A DNA stretch of 64,000 nucleotides from Prochlorococcus sp. AG-311-J23 (GCA_003284375.1 QBVL01000002.1:96821-160820), one strand, 5' to 3'; positions 36,219 to 44,596 are shown, counted from the first letter of the stretch. Made by a program: numbers and translations. The notes: generated by a model from the letters alone, not told the origin.

Positions 36219-36968
36219 TTAGCCAAAAAGAACTTGGGTGAGTAAAACATCTACTAAAGAAACGGTTATTAGAGTCATTACTACTGCTCCAGTAGTGCTT
36301 GAACCTACTTCTTTTGGACCGCCTCTTGTGGTTAATCCCCATCCGCAAGCAATGATTGCGATTAAAAGACCAAACACTAATGCTTTAACAAGCATAAATG
36401 GAAGATCAGATGTTATCAGCCATTCCCTAACTGAATTCCAAAAAATGCTTGGTGGGATTTGATAGAGAATGGTGCTGCTAAATTGACCACTAAATAATGC
36501 GATAGAAAAAAATAGTAAGCATTGAATTGGCGCCATTACAACCATTGAGCATAGCCTTGGAACAACTAGATATTCAACAGGATCTGTTTGTAACATCGTA
36601 ATAGCATCTATTTGCTCAGTAACTTTCATTGTTCCTATTTGAGCAGCATAAGCAGTTGCAACTTTTCCAGTAAGAAGAGTTGCGGTGAGTAATGGAGCTA
36701 TCTCTCTTGCCATACCAATTGCCAAAAGTCCTCCAACGGCAGAACCTAATCCTTGTTTGCTTAACTCTGCCGCGACTTGAATATTAAAAACGGTTCCTGC
36801 TGCAATTCCTGTTATTAGAACAATAAGGAAGCTTCCTGGTCCTGCTTCCATTAATTGATCTATTAAATCTGATTTATTGATTTTCCCTTTGGCTATTGAT
36901 GCAATTGCTTGCCCTCCAATTAAAATACTGCTAAAAAATCTTCTGAGCCATCGAGGTGAGTAGTTCAT
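36219..36968 (-). CDS. mlaE: MlaE-type ABC transporter permease
   Basis: The membrane subunit of an Mla-type lipid transporter, which moves phospholipids between the inner and outer membranes (in plants, the TGD1 homologue feeds lipid to chloroplasts). 249 residues, about six membrane segments. The conserved motifs are VLITGIAAGTVFNIQVAAEL, GLLAIGMAREIAPLLTATLLTGK, and MKVTEQIDAITMLQTDPVEYLVVPR. The ATPase and MCE-domain partners are not in this window. The start overlaps the end of the GPH transporter by 4 bp. Confidence 0.93.
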   Translation of the reverse strand: MNYSPRWLRRFFSSILIGGQAIASIAKGKINKSDLIDQLMEAGPGSFLIVLITGIAAGTVFNIQVAAELSKQGLGSAVGGLLAIGMAREIAPLLTATLLTGKVATAYAAQIGTMKVTEQIDAITMLQTDPVEYLVVPRLCSMVVMAPIQCLLFFSIALFSGQFSSTILYQIPPSIFWNSVREWLITSDLPFMLVKALVFGLLIAIIACGWGLTTRGGPKEVGSSTTGAVVMTLITVSLVDVLLTQVLFG

Positions 36969-38368
36969 TGACTTAACCTTCTAGATTTTAAATCTAAACT
37001 TCGCCAAGGATTCATTGCTATTAATCCAGCAATTACTAAGAAAGAAGGTATTAAACCCATGCATAATCTAATGGTAATAATTGCTGTTAAAGGTTGATCT
37101 AAGTCTTCAAGACTTGATAAGCAATTAGTCGATGATTTATATCCTGATAAAGATAAAAGAACTCCCAAAAATTGAACGCTTAAACCAATACCAATTTTCT
37201 GAATGAAAACCATCCAGGCTGTATATATTCCTGAAGGCTTTTCGGGATCTTGGTCAATTGCATCAGGAAGTAAAGACCACGGAATTAGATATGCTGTTGA
37301 AGCTCCAAATCCTACTAAAAGAATTATTAATAAAAGAATTAGCATCTTTATCCCTTCAATATTTCCAAAAGATAATAAATTATTGATACTTACTCCTTTA
37401 GTAATTGGGGGCATAAACATAATTAAAAGGCAAGCTATTATCCATATTTTTCCACCTTTGAATAGTGCTGATATTCTTCCATATTTATTTGAGTAAAAGC
37501 TCCAAAACTGTAGACCTAATAGAGTACTAATTTGAAATGGTATTGGTATCCATTTTGAAATTTCTATGGGAACAAGCATTACTTGCTCGAGATAGATTAA
37601 TGAAACAGTTTGCATTAATTGTAATCCGCACCAAAGAAGCAAATAAAGAGCGATAATTCTTGTGAAAAGTTTATTATTTAAAACTCTTTTGATTTGCTGA
37701 TTAAAAGGTTCTGATTGAGAGGTGGGCTTTCTAGCTTTTTTAGCAAATGGAGCTAATCCCCAGCAAGCAATTAAAGTAGTACAAGTAGCAATAAGACCTG
37801 TTACTCTTCCCATTGAAGTATAACCTTCCACTCCTTGAGATAAGAAGCCTGCAGCCACTATTAACCCAGTAGTCCCAGCTAAAATAGACCCAGTAAATCT
37901 TGCAGCATTGAGTCTTGTTCTAATTGCTGTATTTTCAGTTAGCTCTGTAGACAATGCGGCAAAAGGTAGATTTACGGCTGTATAGGCTGTCATCAAGAAA
38001 ATTGCTGCGAATACGTAATAAGTTGTTTTCGCATCTATTCCTCCTTGAGGTACCCACCACATTGCGGCAAGGAATAAACCAAGTGGAACAGCACCTCCAA
38101 TCATCCACGGAAGTCTTGGCCCCCATCTTGATCTTGTGTGATCACTCATCCATCCAATTAGAGGATCATTTATCGCATCCCAAAGTTTTGAAACCATGAG
38201 AATAGATCCTGCAATAAATGCAGGAATTCCTGCCGCACAAGTGAAAAATAGAAATAGATAAGTACCTAACTGTATTGCGGCTAATCCCGTTCCAGCATCT
38301 CCCATTGCATAAGAGACCATTAGTCTTGTGCGATTATTTCCTTCGTTAAGCGATGTGGACTTATTCAC
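36965..38368 (-). CDS. GPH (MelB-type) sugar/cation symporter
   Basis: A 467-residue protein with about twelve membrane segments of the glycoside-pentoside-hexuronide:cation symporter group. The N-terminal pattern SKLWDAINDPLIGWMSDHTRSRWG is diagnostic, with the two Asp residues (D64 and D68) that bind the coupling cation in MelB. It probably takes up a sugar or related small molecule, but the substrate is unknown. It is first in a minus-strand run with mlaE, DUF3119, DUF3086 and plsY. tRNA-Gly lies 90 bp upstream on the other strand. Confidence 0.85.
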   Translation of the reverse strand: MNKSTSLNEGNNRTRLMVSYAMGDAGTGLAAIQLGTYLFLFFTCAAGIPAFIAGSILMVSKLWDAINDPLIGWMSDHTRSRWGPRLPWMIGGAVPLGLFLAAMWWVPQGGIDAKTTYYVFAAIFLMTAYTAVNLPFAALSTELTENTAIRTRLNAARFTGSILAGTTGLIVAAGFLSQGVEGYTSMGRVTGLIATCTTLIACWGLAPFAKKARKPTSQSEPFNQQIKRVLNNKLFTRIIALYLLLWCGLQLMQTVSLIYLEQVMLVPIEISKWIPIPFQISTLLGLQFWSFYSNKYGRISALFKGGKIWIIACLLIMFMPPITKGVSINNLLSFGNIEGIKMLILLLIILLVGFGASTAYLIPWSLLPDAIDQDPEKPSGIYTAWMVFIQKIGIGLSVQFLGVLLSLSGYKSSTNCLSSLEDLDQPLTAIITIRLCMGLIPSFLVIAGLIAMNPWRSLDLKSRRLSQ

Positions 38369-38457
38369 TCTTTTTTGGATAATGGGGCTCGCAAGGTAAT
38401 AATGGAGGAAGCTGAATTTCGTTTTACTCCAACAGTGAGTAGATCTGTGGTTCTAGC

Positions 38458-38528
<71 letters not shown>

Positions 38529-38540
38529 TGATTTTGATTC

Positions 38541-40598
38541 TCATAGCTTGATTTTTTTTGAATACTCGCTTGAGACCATAAGCACAAGACTGTTCCTTTC
38601 AATAAGCACATTTGATTGATTCGCTATAGGTTTTTTAGAAACATTTTTAGTTTTTAAAATAGAGGTATCAATGTATTTTTTCCAAGGAGAAATTGGGGTT
38701 GGCAAGTCAAAAAGCATTGATTCTTTGTAAGCATTGAAGCCAAGCCAGATTGCTGAACCTTCATTGTTTTTGTTAATGCTAAATCCAAGAGTATGTGACC
38801 AGTCCCCCCAGTCAGGTTTATTCACTTTAATGCCATGCCACTGAATCCAAAAATTGGGTGTTTTGACCTTGGTATTGTCTTTTTGACAGTCATAAATACT
38901 ATCAGGACTGAAAAATTCAGGTAGTTGTTTCCTTAGCGATATCAGTTTTAATACAAATTCTTTTAAGTCATGATCCCAATTCTTGCGATTCCAATCCATC
39001 CAACCAAGTGGATTGTCTTGACACCATGTGTTGTTATTACCTCCTTGGCTTCTGCCTACTTCGTCTCCCATTAAAATCATCGGTACTCCAGGAGATAAAA
39101 GAAGTGTTGCAAGAAGATTTCTTTGTTGTTTTTGCCTTAAATTGTTTATTTCTTTATTAGTCGTGGGTCCTTCAACCCCGTAATTATAACTATTATTATT
39201 ATTCTCCCCATCTCGATTGTTTTCACCATTTGCAAGGTTATGTTTCTTGTTAAAACTTAACAGATCTTTCAATGTGAATCCGTCATGAGAAGTTATGAAA
39301 TTAATACTAAATATATTTGCTAAACTATTATCGTTATACAGTGATTTGTTCCCTATTAATCTATCTTTAAGTGGCCATATTGTGTCCTTTTCTCCTTTCC
39401 AAAATCGTCTAACATCATCTCTAAAATGACCATTCCAAGTTCTGAATTCTTTTGCTGGGAAATCACCTAGTTTGTAAAGGCCTCCACAATCCCAAGGCTC
39501 ACTGATTAATTTCACATCACTTAGTTTAGGATCTGATTCTATTTCTTCAAATAAGGGAGGTTTCTCCAAAGGAATTAAATTTTCGCCTCTACTCAAAGCA
39601 ATACCTAAGTCAAAACGAAACCCATCAACACCTAACTCAGTGGCCCAACAACGCAATGATTCTAATATTAATTTTCTAACTAAAGGACGATTAGCGGCAA
39701 TGCTATTTCCACATCCACTCACATCTTGATAATTTCCCTTTTCATCTTGATGGTAGTAAGTTTCAGGACCAAAATTTTTCCAACTGATACTTGGACCATT
39801 TTGATTCCCTTCTGTTGTGTGATTATAAACAACATCGATTAATACTTCTAGATCATTATCATGGCAAACTTCGACAAACTGTTTGAATTGTTTCCTTGCT
39901 TCCAATGGATTACAACTATCTATAAAACCTTGATGTGGTGTGAACCAATTGATAGGGCTATAACCCCAATAGTTAACTAGTCCTTCAGGAGCATCATTAG
40001 AATCAAAAGCGAATACGGGAAGAAGTTCAATAGATGTAATCCCAAGACTTTTGAGATAAGGTATTTTTTCAATTAAACCTATAAATGTCCCTTTTTTACT
40101 TTTGCTGATACTTGAATCAATGCTTTTAGTAAAACCGCCTACATGTAATTCATAAATAATTGTTTTATTCCATGAATGTTTAGGTCTTGGGTGAGATTTG
40201 AAATCAAAATAATCTCTTTCTGTAACGACTCCCTTTAGGCAATTTCTGTAACCTTTATTCACTTTTTCTTGTTGATCCCTTATGTAATTTCTCCACCCTG
40301 TAATTGCTCTGGCACATGGATCAAGAACAATATGTTCTTGATCCATGTGCCAGTCAATTGATATTTTATATCCATATAACGCTCCCTCAGTTAATCCCTC
40401 TACTTCAACGTGCCAATAATCCCCAGACCTGTTTTCCTGATTTAAGGAAATTGTTTGTTTTGCATACTCGTCATCTTCATTCTGAAATACTAGTAACTCT
40501 ACATTTTTTGCATGTGGCGCTGCGATAGAAAAATTAACCCCATCAAGAGTCACTGAGCTGCCCAGAGGCCATGCTGAACCAATTTTTACTTTTCCCAA
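38541..40598 (-). CDS. glgX: glycogen debranching enzyme (GlgX/isoamylase, GH13)
   Basis: Cleaves alpha-1,6 branches in glycogen, releasing stored carbon at night. 685 residues. The N-terminal CBM48 domain (VTLDGVNFSIAAPHAKNVEL) is followed by a GH13 barrel: DVVYNHTTEGNQ, DGFRFDLGIAL with the nucleophile Asp, KLISEPWDCGG with the acid Glu, and NFITSHDGFTL with the third acidic residue. The C-terminal all-beta domain ends about residue 680. The region around residues 82-97 (WHMDQEHIVLDPCAR) is encoded by a perfect 21-bp inverted repeat and reads unusually before the conserved LDPCAR. Confidence 0.93.
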   Translation of the reverse strand: MGKVKIGSAWPLGSSVTLDGVNFSIAAPHAKNVELLVFQNEDDEYAKQTISLNQENRSGDYWHVEVEGLTEGALYGYKISIDWHMDQEHIVLDPCARAITGWRNYIRDQQEKVNKGYRNCLKGVVTERDYFDFKSHPRPKHSWNKTIIYELHVGGFTKSIDSSISKSKKGTFIGLIEKIPYLKSLGITSIELLPVFAFDSNDAPEGLVNYWGYSPINWFTPHQGFIDSCNPLEARKQFKQFVEVCHDNDLEVLIDVVYNHTTEGNQNGPSISWKNFGPETYYHQDEKGNYQDVSGCGNSIAANRPLVRKLILESLRCWATELGVDGFRFDLGIALSRGENLIPLEKPPLFEEIESDPKLSDVKLISEPWDCGGLYKLGDFPAKEFRTWNGHFRDDVRRFWKGEKDTIWPLKDRLIGNKSLYNDNSLANIFSINFITSHDGFTLKDLLSFNKKHNLANGENNRDGENNNNSYNYGVEGPTTNKEINNLRQKQQRNLLATLLLSPGVPMILMGDEVGRSQGGNNNTWCQDNPLGWMDWNRKNWDHDLKEFVLKLISLRKQLPEFFSPDSIYDCQKDNTKVKTPNFWIQWHGIKVNKPDWGDWSHTLGFSINKNNEGSAIWLGFNAYKESMLFDLPTPISPWKKYIDTSILKTKNVSKKPIANQSNVLIERNSLVLMVSSEYSKKIKL
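40309..40353. repeat. perfect 21-bp inverted repeat inside glgX
   Basis: Arms 40309-40329 and 40333-40353 are exact reverse complements around the loop ATA. The motif begins CTGGCACATGGATC and is read in the coding strand as residues 82-97. Such a long perfect palindrome is not expected inside a gene by chance. Confidence 0.95.
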
Positions 40599-40816
40599 TT
40601 GTGTTTGTCCTTTATAAAATTAATTACGTAAGTTTCCTTACAAGTTACGTGGTTAGTTTGTTTTAACAAGTTTTGAAAATCAAATTCAATTTTAAAAGAA
40701 TCTTGCACTAGGGCATTTAGTGATTTTTCAATTAATACTAAATCGTTTTTGTGAGAGAACTTCGTTGATTTTGCAATTTGGTGCTTGAACGGAGTTTTAA
40801 GCGCTTTCAATCTCAA
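40586..40816 (-). CDS. doubtful ORF, 76 aa
   Basis: An ATG-started frame of 76 codons whose end overlaps the glgX start by 13 bp. The product is Lys/Phe/Asn rich (KSTKFSHKNDLVLIEKSLNALVQDSF) with no motif. In an AT-rich gap of this size such a frame may be chance, or may be a short upstream gene. The rest of the gap to HU (40817-41332) holds a decayed-looking ORF and a 7-bp inverted repeat GGTATTA/TAATACC at 40924-40942. Confidence 0.3.
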   Translation of the reverse strand: MRLKALKTPFKHQIAKSTKFSHKNDLVLIEKSLNALVQDSFKIEFDFQNLLKQTNHVTCKETYVINFIKDKHNWEK

Positions 40817-40993
40817 TTGAAATTCTAAATTTTATAGCTTTTTTAGGTATTACAGCTTCAAAATGAATGTTCTTGAGCTAAAAAAAGTCAGATTTGTCAT
40901 TTATTTTTCTCTTTTTTAGTGTGGGTATTATTTTGTAATACCAATAATTGTGCTGTTCTGCAGACCTTTGTAAATTCATGAGAAGTTAATAAA

Positions 40994-41161
40994 ATGTCCG
41001 ATTTTGGTTGGAAAAAATAATTAATTTCAAACTTTAGAGCTCTTCTTTATGAAAAATATGGAAATACATTTTTGCAGAAGTCTTTCTCTGACAAGCTTCT
41101 TGGGGAAAATAGCAAACTTGCATCTTTCTTAAGTTATTTAGTTCAAATCTTTAAAAGATAA
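40994..41161 (+). pseudogene. small ORF broken by an in-frame TAA
   Basis: Starting at ATG 40994 the frame reads MSDFGWKK, then TAA (41018-41020). It then stays open for 46 codons (ALLYEKYGNTFLQKSFSDKL... to VQIFKR) up to a second TAA at 41159. The part after the first stop has protein-like composition, and no other start codon fits it well. It could be a nonsense-mutated small gene of about 55 residues, or a chance frame. No family recognised. Confidence 0.35.
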
Positions 41162-41332
41162 GTTAATAAAGAAAAAATGCAGATATATTTTTTAGAAACC
41201 TTACTGTCACAAGCCCTTTGGGTTGCAGGCAAGTGATTTGGTCCATACGATTAGCAAGATTGAGTTATTTGGAAACTAATTACCTTTTGGTTTCCCTCCT
41301 CTTACTCCCTGCTACTACATACAATCTTTCCA

Positions 41333-41608
41333 ATGAACAAAGCAGATTTAGTCAACCTGGTTGCAGCTCGTACAGAGCTAACTAAAACAGACGTTTCTCT
41401 GGTAGTGGATGCCGCCATAGATACAATTATTGATTCTGTAGTGGAGGGTAAGAAAGTCTCCATTCTGGGGTTTGGCTCATTTGAGCCCCGCGATCGTTCT
41501 GCTCGACAGGGACTAAACCCTAAGACTGGAGAAAAGATAGCAATACCTGCGAAGCGTGTCCCTGCCTTTACTGCTGGGAAATTGTTTAAGGACCGTGTGC
41601 AGGGATGA
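41333..41608 (+). CDS. hup: DNA-binding protein HU
   Basis: A small histone-like dimer that bends DNA and compacts the nucleoid. 91 residues with MNKADLVNLVAARTELTKTD at the start, GFGSFEPRDRSARQGLNPKTG (the DNA-binding arm) and VPAFTAGKLFKDRV at the end. Single gene with its own long upstream region (about 500 bp) and a terminator 40 bp downstream, suggesting strong and separate control. Confidence 0.97.
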   Translation: MNKADLVNLVAARTELTKTDVSLVVDAAIDTIIDSVVEGKKVSILGFGSFEPRDRSARQGLNPKTGEKIAIPAKRVPAFTAGKLFKDRVQG

Positions 41609-41647
41609 GCCTTTAAAAAGCTGTTTTGCTTACTTACCTTCTTCTAT

Positions 41648-41679
41648 AAGGGACTCCTAACCAATGAGTCCTTTTTTTT
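41648..41679 (+). terminator. rho-independent terminator after HU
   Basis: Stem GGACTC (41651-41656) with GAGTCC (41666-41671), extended outward by A/G-T pairs, then a run of eight T bases. It sits 40 bp after the HU stop. Confidence 0.88.
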
Positions 41680-41750
41680 GTAGAAATTTAAATTCTATAT
41701 GATTGAGAAAATAAGTTTTCTTTTTTTATTTAATATAGGTATTGTTAGTC

Positions 41751-42119
41751 ATGTTTAAACAATTATCAACACAATTTATTGGAGATTGTGTTTTATTTAG
41801 TAATCGATTTGAAAAAATAAAATTTGTATCTCTTCTCTTTATATGTATATTTATTCCTTTAAATTCATTGATAGCAAAAGACTTTAGTGACTATCTAGAA
41901 ATTGATATGCTTGTATTAAGATGTTACAAAGATGTAAAAGCTTGCAAGGAAGCATTGTTTAAAATAAATGAATATCAAAAATATGCTGCAAAGGATAAAA
42001 AGTTTTCTTGTCAAACGAGATTATTAGGTTTAGAGGCGAATTTAATAATGGCTGCGAATTCTAATTTCAAAAGAAAAGAAGCTAAAAGTATTATTAATTA
42101 TATAAAGAAATATTGCTAG
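41751..42119 (+). CDS. hypothetical secreted or membrane-anchored protein
   Basis: From ATG 41751, 122 residues (a TTG at 41742 would add three). About 25 residues in there is a hydrophobic stretch FVSLLFICIFIPLNSLIA followed by KDF, resembling a long signal peptide or anchor. The mature part has four cysteines (LRCYKDVKACKEA, FSCQTRL and the terminal KKYC) and is strongly helical and basic. No family recognised. The AT-rich composition and lone position suggest an accessory gene. Confidence 0.6.
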   Translation: MFKQLSTQFIGDCVLFSNRFEKIKFVSLLFICIFIPLNSLIAKDFSDYLEIDMLVLRCYKDVKACKEALFKINEYQKYAAKDKKFSCQTRLLGLEANLIMAANSNFKRKEAKSIINYIKKYC

Positions 42120-42266
42120 ATATAATCAAAAAAATCACCACTTGATTTTTGATTTCTGACTTAATTAACAAACTAATGTGAAAAACTAGAGCAAAATAAG
42201 TTTTTAAATGATTTACCTAAGTAAGATTAGAACTATAAAGATAAAGAAATTCTTCTAACTAAGAAA

Positions 42267-42539
42267 ATGGGCTCCAAAGCTTTTAATTCCAAAAAAACTA
42301 ATGATAAGGAAACTAAGGCCAATAAGGTCAAAAGTAATAAGTTTAAAAAATCAACTTCTAATGATCAAGATGTATTAGTTAATCTGCCCGCTGGGATGAA
42401 ATATAAAGTACCAGGCAAGCGCCAGAGAGTGATTATTGGTTCAATAGTTATAGGTTTAAATGTCTTATTAGTTATTGGTGTTCTTGTTTACTTTTACAAT
42501 CCTGCATTTCAAGATTTTGTTTACAATTTTGGCAGATGA
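42267..42539 (+). CDS. small single-pass membrane protein, hypothetical
   Basis: 90 residues: a Lys/Asn/Ser-rich, disordered first half (KTNDKETKANKVKSNKFKK), a short conserved-looking LPAGMKYKVPGKRQR, then one membrane helix VIIGSIVIGLNVLLVIGVLVYFY and a short tail FQDFVYNFGR. The basic region before the helix predicts a cytoplasmic N-terminus. No family recognised; the KVPGKRQR-helix part looks more conserved than the tail. Confidence 0.6.
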   Translation: MGSKAFNSKKTNDKETKANKVKSNKFKKSTSNDQDVLVNLPAGMKYKVPGKRQRVIIGSIVIGLNVLLVIGVLVYFYNPAFQDFVYNFGR

Positions 42540-42600
42540 TACTGTTTTTATAAATATATTATTCGAATCATTAGGAACGATTAAGTGAGATTACTAAAAG

Positions 42601-42735
42601 ATGGGTAAGATTATGATTGAAAAATATAATAAAAGTTTGACTAAGTGTTTTTTGTGTTCTGAGATAGACTCTCTATCTCTTAATAGTTTTACTATTGGCC
42701 TTTTAGGCGTAATTGTCCAAACAAATAAGCCATGA
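42601..42735 (+). CDS. possible small ORF, 44 aa
   Basis: ATG 42601 (a second in-frame ATG at 42613) to TGA 42733. The product is MGKIMIEKYNKSLTKCFLC... ending VQTNKP. One CxxC pair. It lies in the 413-bp gap 42540-42952, which otherwise holds only another small ORF. Too short for certainty. Confidence 0.25.
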   Translation: MGKIMIEKYNKSLTKCFLCSEIDSLSLNSFTIGLLGVIVQTNKP

Positions 42736-42780
42736 GAATGAGGCGATAAAGATTTTTCAACAGCGAAAGACTACTATTGA

Positions 42781-42897
42781 ATGAGAAACCAATATAGGCA
42801 GTCAGCTCTTGCTATCATTAATATATTGGATCGTTTGAATAATCAAGATCTCACTGAATATGAGATACCTTTAGAAACAGTAAAAAAAAAGCTATAA
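42781..42897 (+). CDS. possible small ORF, 38 aa
   Basis: ATG 42781 to TAA 42895. The product is MRNQYRQSALAIINILDRL followed by NNQDLTEYEIPLETVKKKL, an amphipathic helical protein with good protein-like composition. It might be a genuine mini-protein of the small-gene cluster around it. No family recognised. Confidence 0.35.
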   Translation: MRNQYRQSALAIINILDRLNNQDLTEYEIPLETVKKKL

Positions 42898-42952
42898 ATT
42901 CTTTTTTTGTCTATGAGAAAAGCTAATATATTTATATGCTTTATTAGCTTTT

Positions 42953-43192
42953 ATGAAAATAAGTATTGCGTTAATATCTTTAATAATAATAATTCTTGGG
43001 TATTTATATCTGTTCCCTGGATATAAATCCGCTTTTGAAGCTGACCAGCAATGTCATTATGAATTACGATTGAAATCTGTTGAACTAGAAGGCTTGGGTT
43101 GTGATCACGATCTCGAGACTAATCAATGGATACTTTATCAGAAAGGAATTAATGACAAGCCTTCTCAAGTTGTTGTACGTTATCGTTATTAA
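42953..43192 (+). CDS. small N-anchored protein, hypothetical
   Basis: 79 residues: an N-terminal membrane helix (ISIALISLIIIILGYLYLF) then about 55 soluble residues with two cysteines (QQCHYEL, GLGCDHDLE), probably facing the periplasm or lumen. The end VVVRYRY is beta-like. Its stop overlaps the convergent 70-residue gene by 4 bp. No family recognised. Confidence 0.55.
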   Translation: MKISIALISLIIIILGYLYLFPGYKSAFEADQQCHYELRLKSVELEGLGCDHDLETNQWILYQKGINDKPSQVVVRYRY

Positions 43193-43401
43193 CTTATGAA
43201 TTTATTATTTATAGTTGGAAAAAAATATATGGCAATAATTGAAGAGAATAACGCTGTAATTATAAATGTTGCAAACTGTCCTATTGAACCTGGAAGATAT
43301 GTATTTTGAAGGAAATAAAAATCAATAAGTGAACCAATTGTTCCCCAAATAATTACCCAAGTAGATACGTATGAAACACCAACTAATGTTTTTTTATTCA
43401 T
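43189..43401 (-). CDS. small two-helix membrane protein, hypothetical
   Basis: 70 residues with two hydrophobic stretches, VSYVSTWVIIWGTIGSLIDF and FATFIITALFSSIIAIYFF. The layout resembles other small cyanobacterial membrane proteins, but I recognise no family. It lies 56 bp downstream of the hli gene on the same strand and may be co-transcribed with it, so a stress-related role is possible (inference only). Confidence 0.55.
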   Translation of the reverse strand: MNKKTLVGVSYVSTWVIIWGTIGSLIDFYFLQNTYLPGSIGQFATFIITALFSSIIAIYFFPTINNKFIS

Positions 43402-43457
43402 GGCTTTAAAAAAATCAAGTAACTTAATGGAATAAATATAATATAAAGATTTGATTT

Positions 43458-43751
43458 CTAGCTAATTCCAAAAATTTTCAGCGTTGCTGGCTCGCCACCA
43501 AAAGCTAATTCAGTGAGTATGAGCATCAAAAAACCGATCATAGCGGCTCTGGCATTGACGAGTTCAGCATTTTCATTAAAACCAAAAACTTGTTTTACCT
43601 CTTCCCCTTTATTATTTATCCATTTAGGGTCTAAATTAAGGTTTTGACTTTGCTCGATTAGTTTTGTATCATTCTTCGACTGAATTGTTTCTCTATCATC
43701 AAGATCTGAATTGATACTTTGATGATTGATCTCTGCATCATTATCAGACAT
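43458..43751 (-). CDS. hli: high-light-inducible protein (Hli/HLIP)
   Basis: A 97-residue protein whose C-terminal third is the single chlorophyll-binding helix of the Hli family: FGFNENAELVNARAAMIGF, with the Glu-x-x-Asn-x-Arg chlorophyll-ligand motif, followed by LMLILTELAFGG. The first 55 residues are polar and variable. Hli proteins sit in thylakoids near photosystem II, bind chlorophyll and carotenoid, and protect during light and nutrient stress. In cyanobacteria NblS controls hli genes; an nblS-type gene is at 17.5-19.6 kb here. Confidence 0.9.
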   Translation of the reverse strand: MSDNDAEINHQSINSDLDDRETIQSKNDTKLIEQSQNLNLDPKWINNKGEEVKQVFGFNENAELVNARAAMIGFLMLILTELAFGGEPATLKIFGIS

Positions 43752-44024
43752 TTGATTTTAAAGCTTATTACAGTTAAATTATAATCTATTTTGATATGAG
43801 TTTTGTCTTTTCGATATGTGTCTATATCTTTGGAACTTTTAGTGAGATTCAATGAAATTATAATATTATAAATTTTTACCGTATGTATTAGTAGTATATA
43901 AAAAAAGAGTTATATAAACTGAATAAGACTTTATTTTCTCCTTATTAAGTTTTGTTTGACTATTAATTGATAGCTTGTTTTCTAATCATTTTCTTGCTAA
44001 AAAACATTATATATATTTTTTGAA

Positions 44025-44138
44025 ATGAATAGTGCTAGTCCGATTGGTATTGATTTAATATCTGCTTGCTATTCTATTTTTAGTTTTCATGAAGTAATAA
44101 AAGAACTTATAGTTACATCTGATATTAAGCTTGTTTGA
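44025..44138 (+). CDS. possible small ORF, 37 aa
   Basis: ATG 44025 to TGA 44136, starting MNSASPIGIDLISACYSIF. It ends just before the next membrane-protein gene and could act as a leader or be chance. The rest of the gap 43752-44024 holds the upstream region of hli; I see nothing else in it. Confidence 0.25.
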   Translation: MNSASPIGIDLISACYSIFSFHEVIKELIVTSDIKLV

Positions 44139-44143
44139 TTGCT

Positions 44144-44596
44144 ATGTTATTAAATCTTACTTGGCTAATCCCTGGGCTACCATTACTTGTATCTGTTTTT
44201 ATAGCTGTGCTCTTATTAAATTTTAGTAAAACAATGAACAGACTCACAAAGCCTGTTTCATATTTTATTATTATCAGTTTGACCCTTTCTGAAATAATCA
44301 ACTTTATTTTATTTAAAAACAATATATCAGGCAATGATACTTTTTTTGGAAGCAATTTAGTATTAGTTATTGATAGGCCCGCTTTAATTTTTTCCGAATC
44401 AATAGGTTTAATCTTCTTATTAATTATGCTTTTTTCAGTTGCTAAATTAGAAAGAAGAAGCGGCTACGTTAGATACTTTATTTCCCTAGGACTCTTGAGT
44501 GCTTTAGTTTATTTATTCTCTTTTAGTGGTAGTTTATTTCATAACTTTTATGATCCATTAATGTCATCTATAGATAAAACAGGTATTTCTTTTTAG
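44144..44596 (+). CDS. four-helix membrane protein, hypothetical
   Basis: About 150 residues from ATG 44144 (TTG 44135 would add three). Hydrophobic segments: WLIPGLPLLVSVFIAVLLLN, PVSYFIIISLTLSEIINFIL, ALIFSESIGLIFLLIMLF, and FISLGLLSALVYLFSFSG. The first segment and PGLPL resemble the N-terminus of NDH-1 membrane subunits such as NdhF, but the protein is far too short, and I do not assign it. Neighbours are hli and the glycosyltransferase. Confidence 0.6.
   Translation: MLLNLTWLIPGLPLLVSVFIAVLLLNFSKTMNRLTKPVSYFIIISLTLSEIINFILFKNNISGNDTFFGSNLVLVIDRPALIFSESIGLIFLLIMLFSVAKLERRSGYVRYFISLGLLSALVYLFSFSGSLFHNFYDPLMSSIDKTGISF

Noticed and set aside
36214-36348. N-terminal 45-codon extension of the DUF3119 gene
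   Set aside because: It lies inside mlaE in another frame and is low-quality basic sequence; the ATG at 36213 fits the family.
40304-40528. Plus-strand 74-codon ORF antisense to glgX that shares the peptide WHMDQE with GlgX
   Set aside because: The likeness is produced by the perfect inverted repeat; the rest of the frame has no protein-like features and lies wholly inside glgX.
41265-41300. GGAAAC...GTTTCC stem upstream of HU as a possible Yfr2-type RNA
   Set aside because: The 6-bp stem and GGAAAC motif alone are too weak to assign an RNA family.
43658-43852. 64-codon minus-strand ORF overlapping the hli start
   Set aside because: Different frame from hli, with no protein-like features; a shadow ORF.
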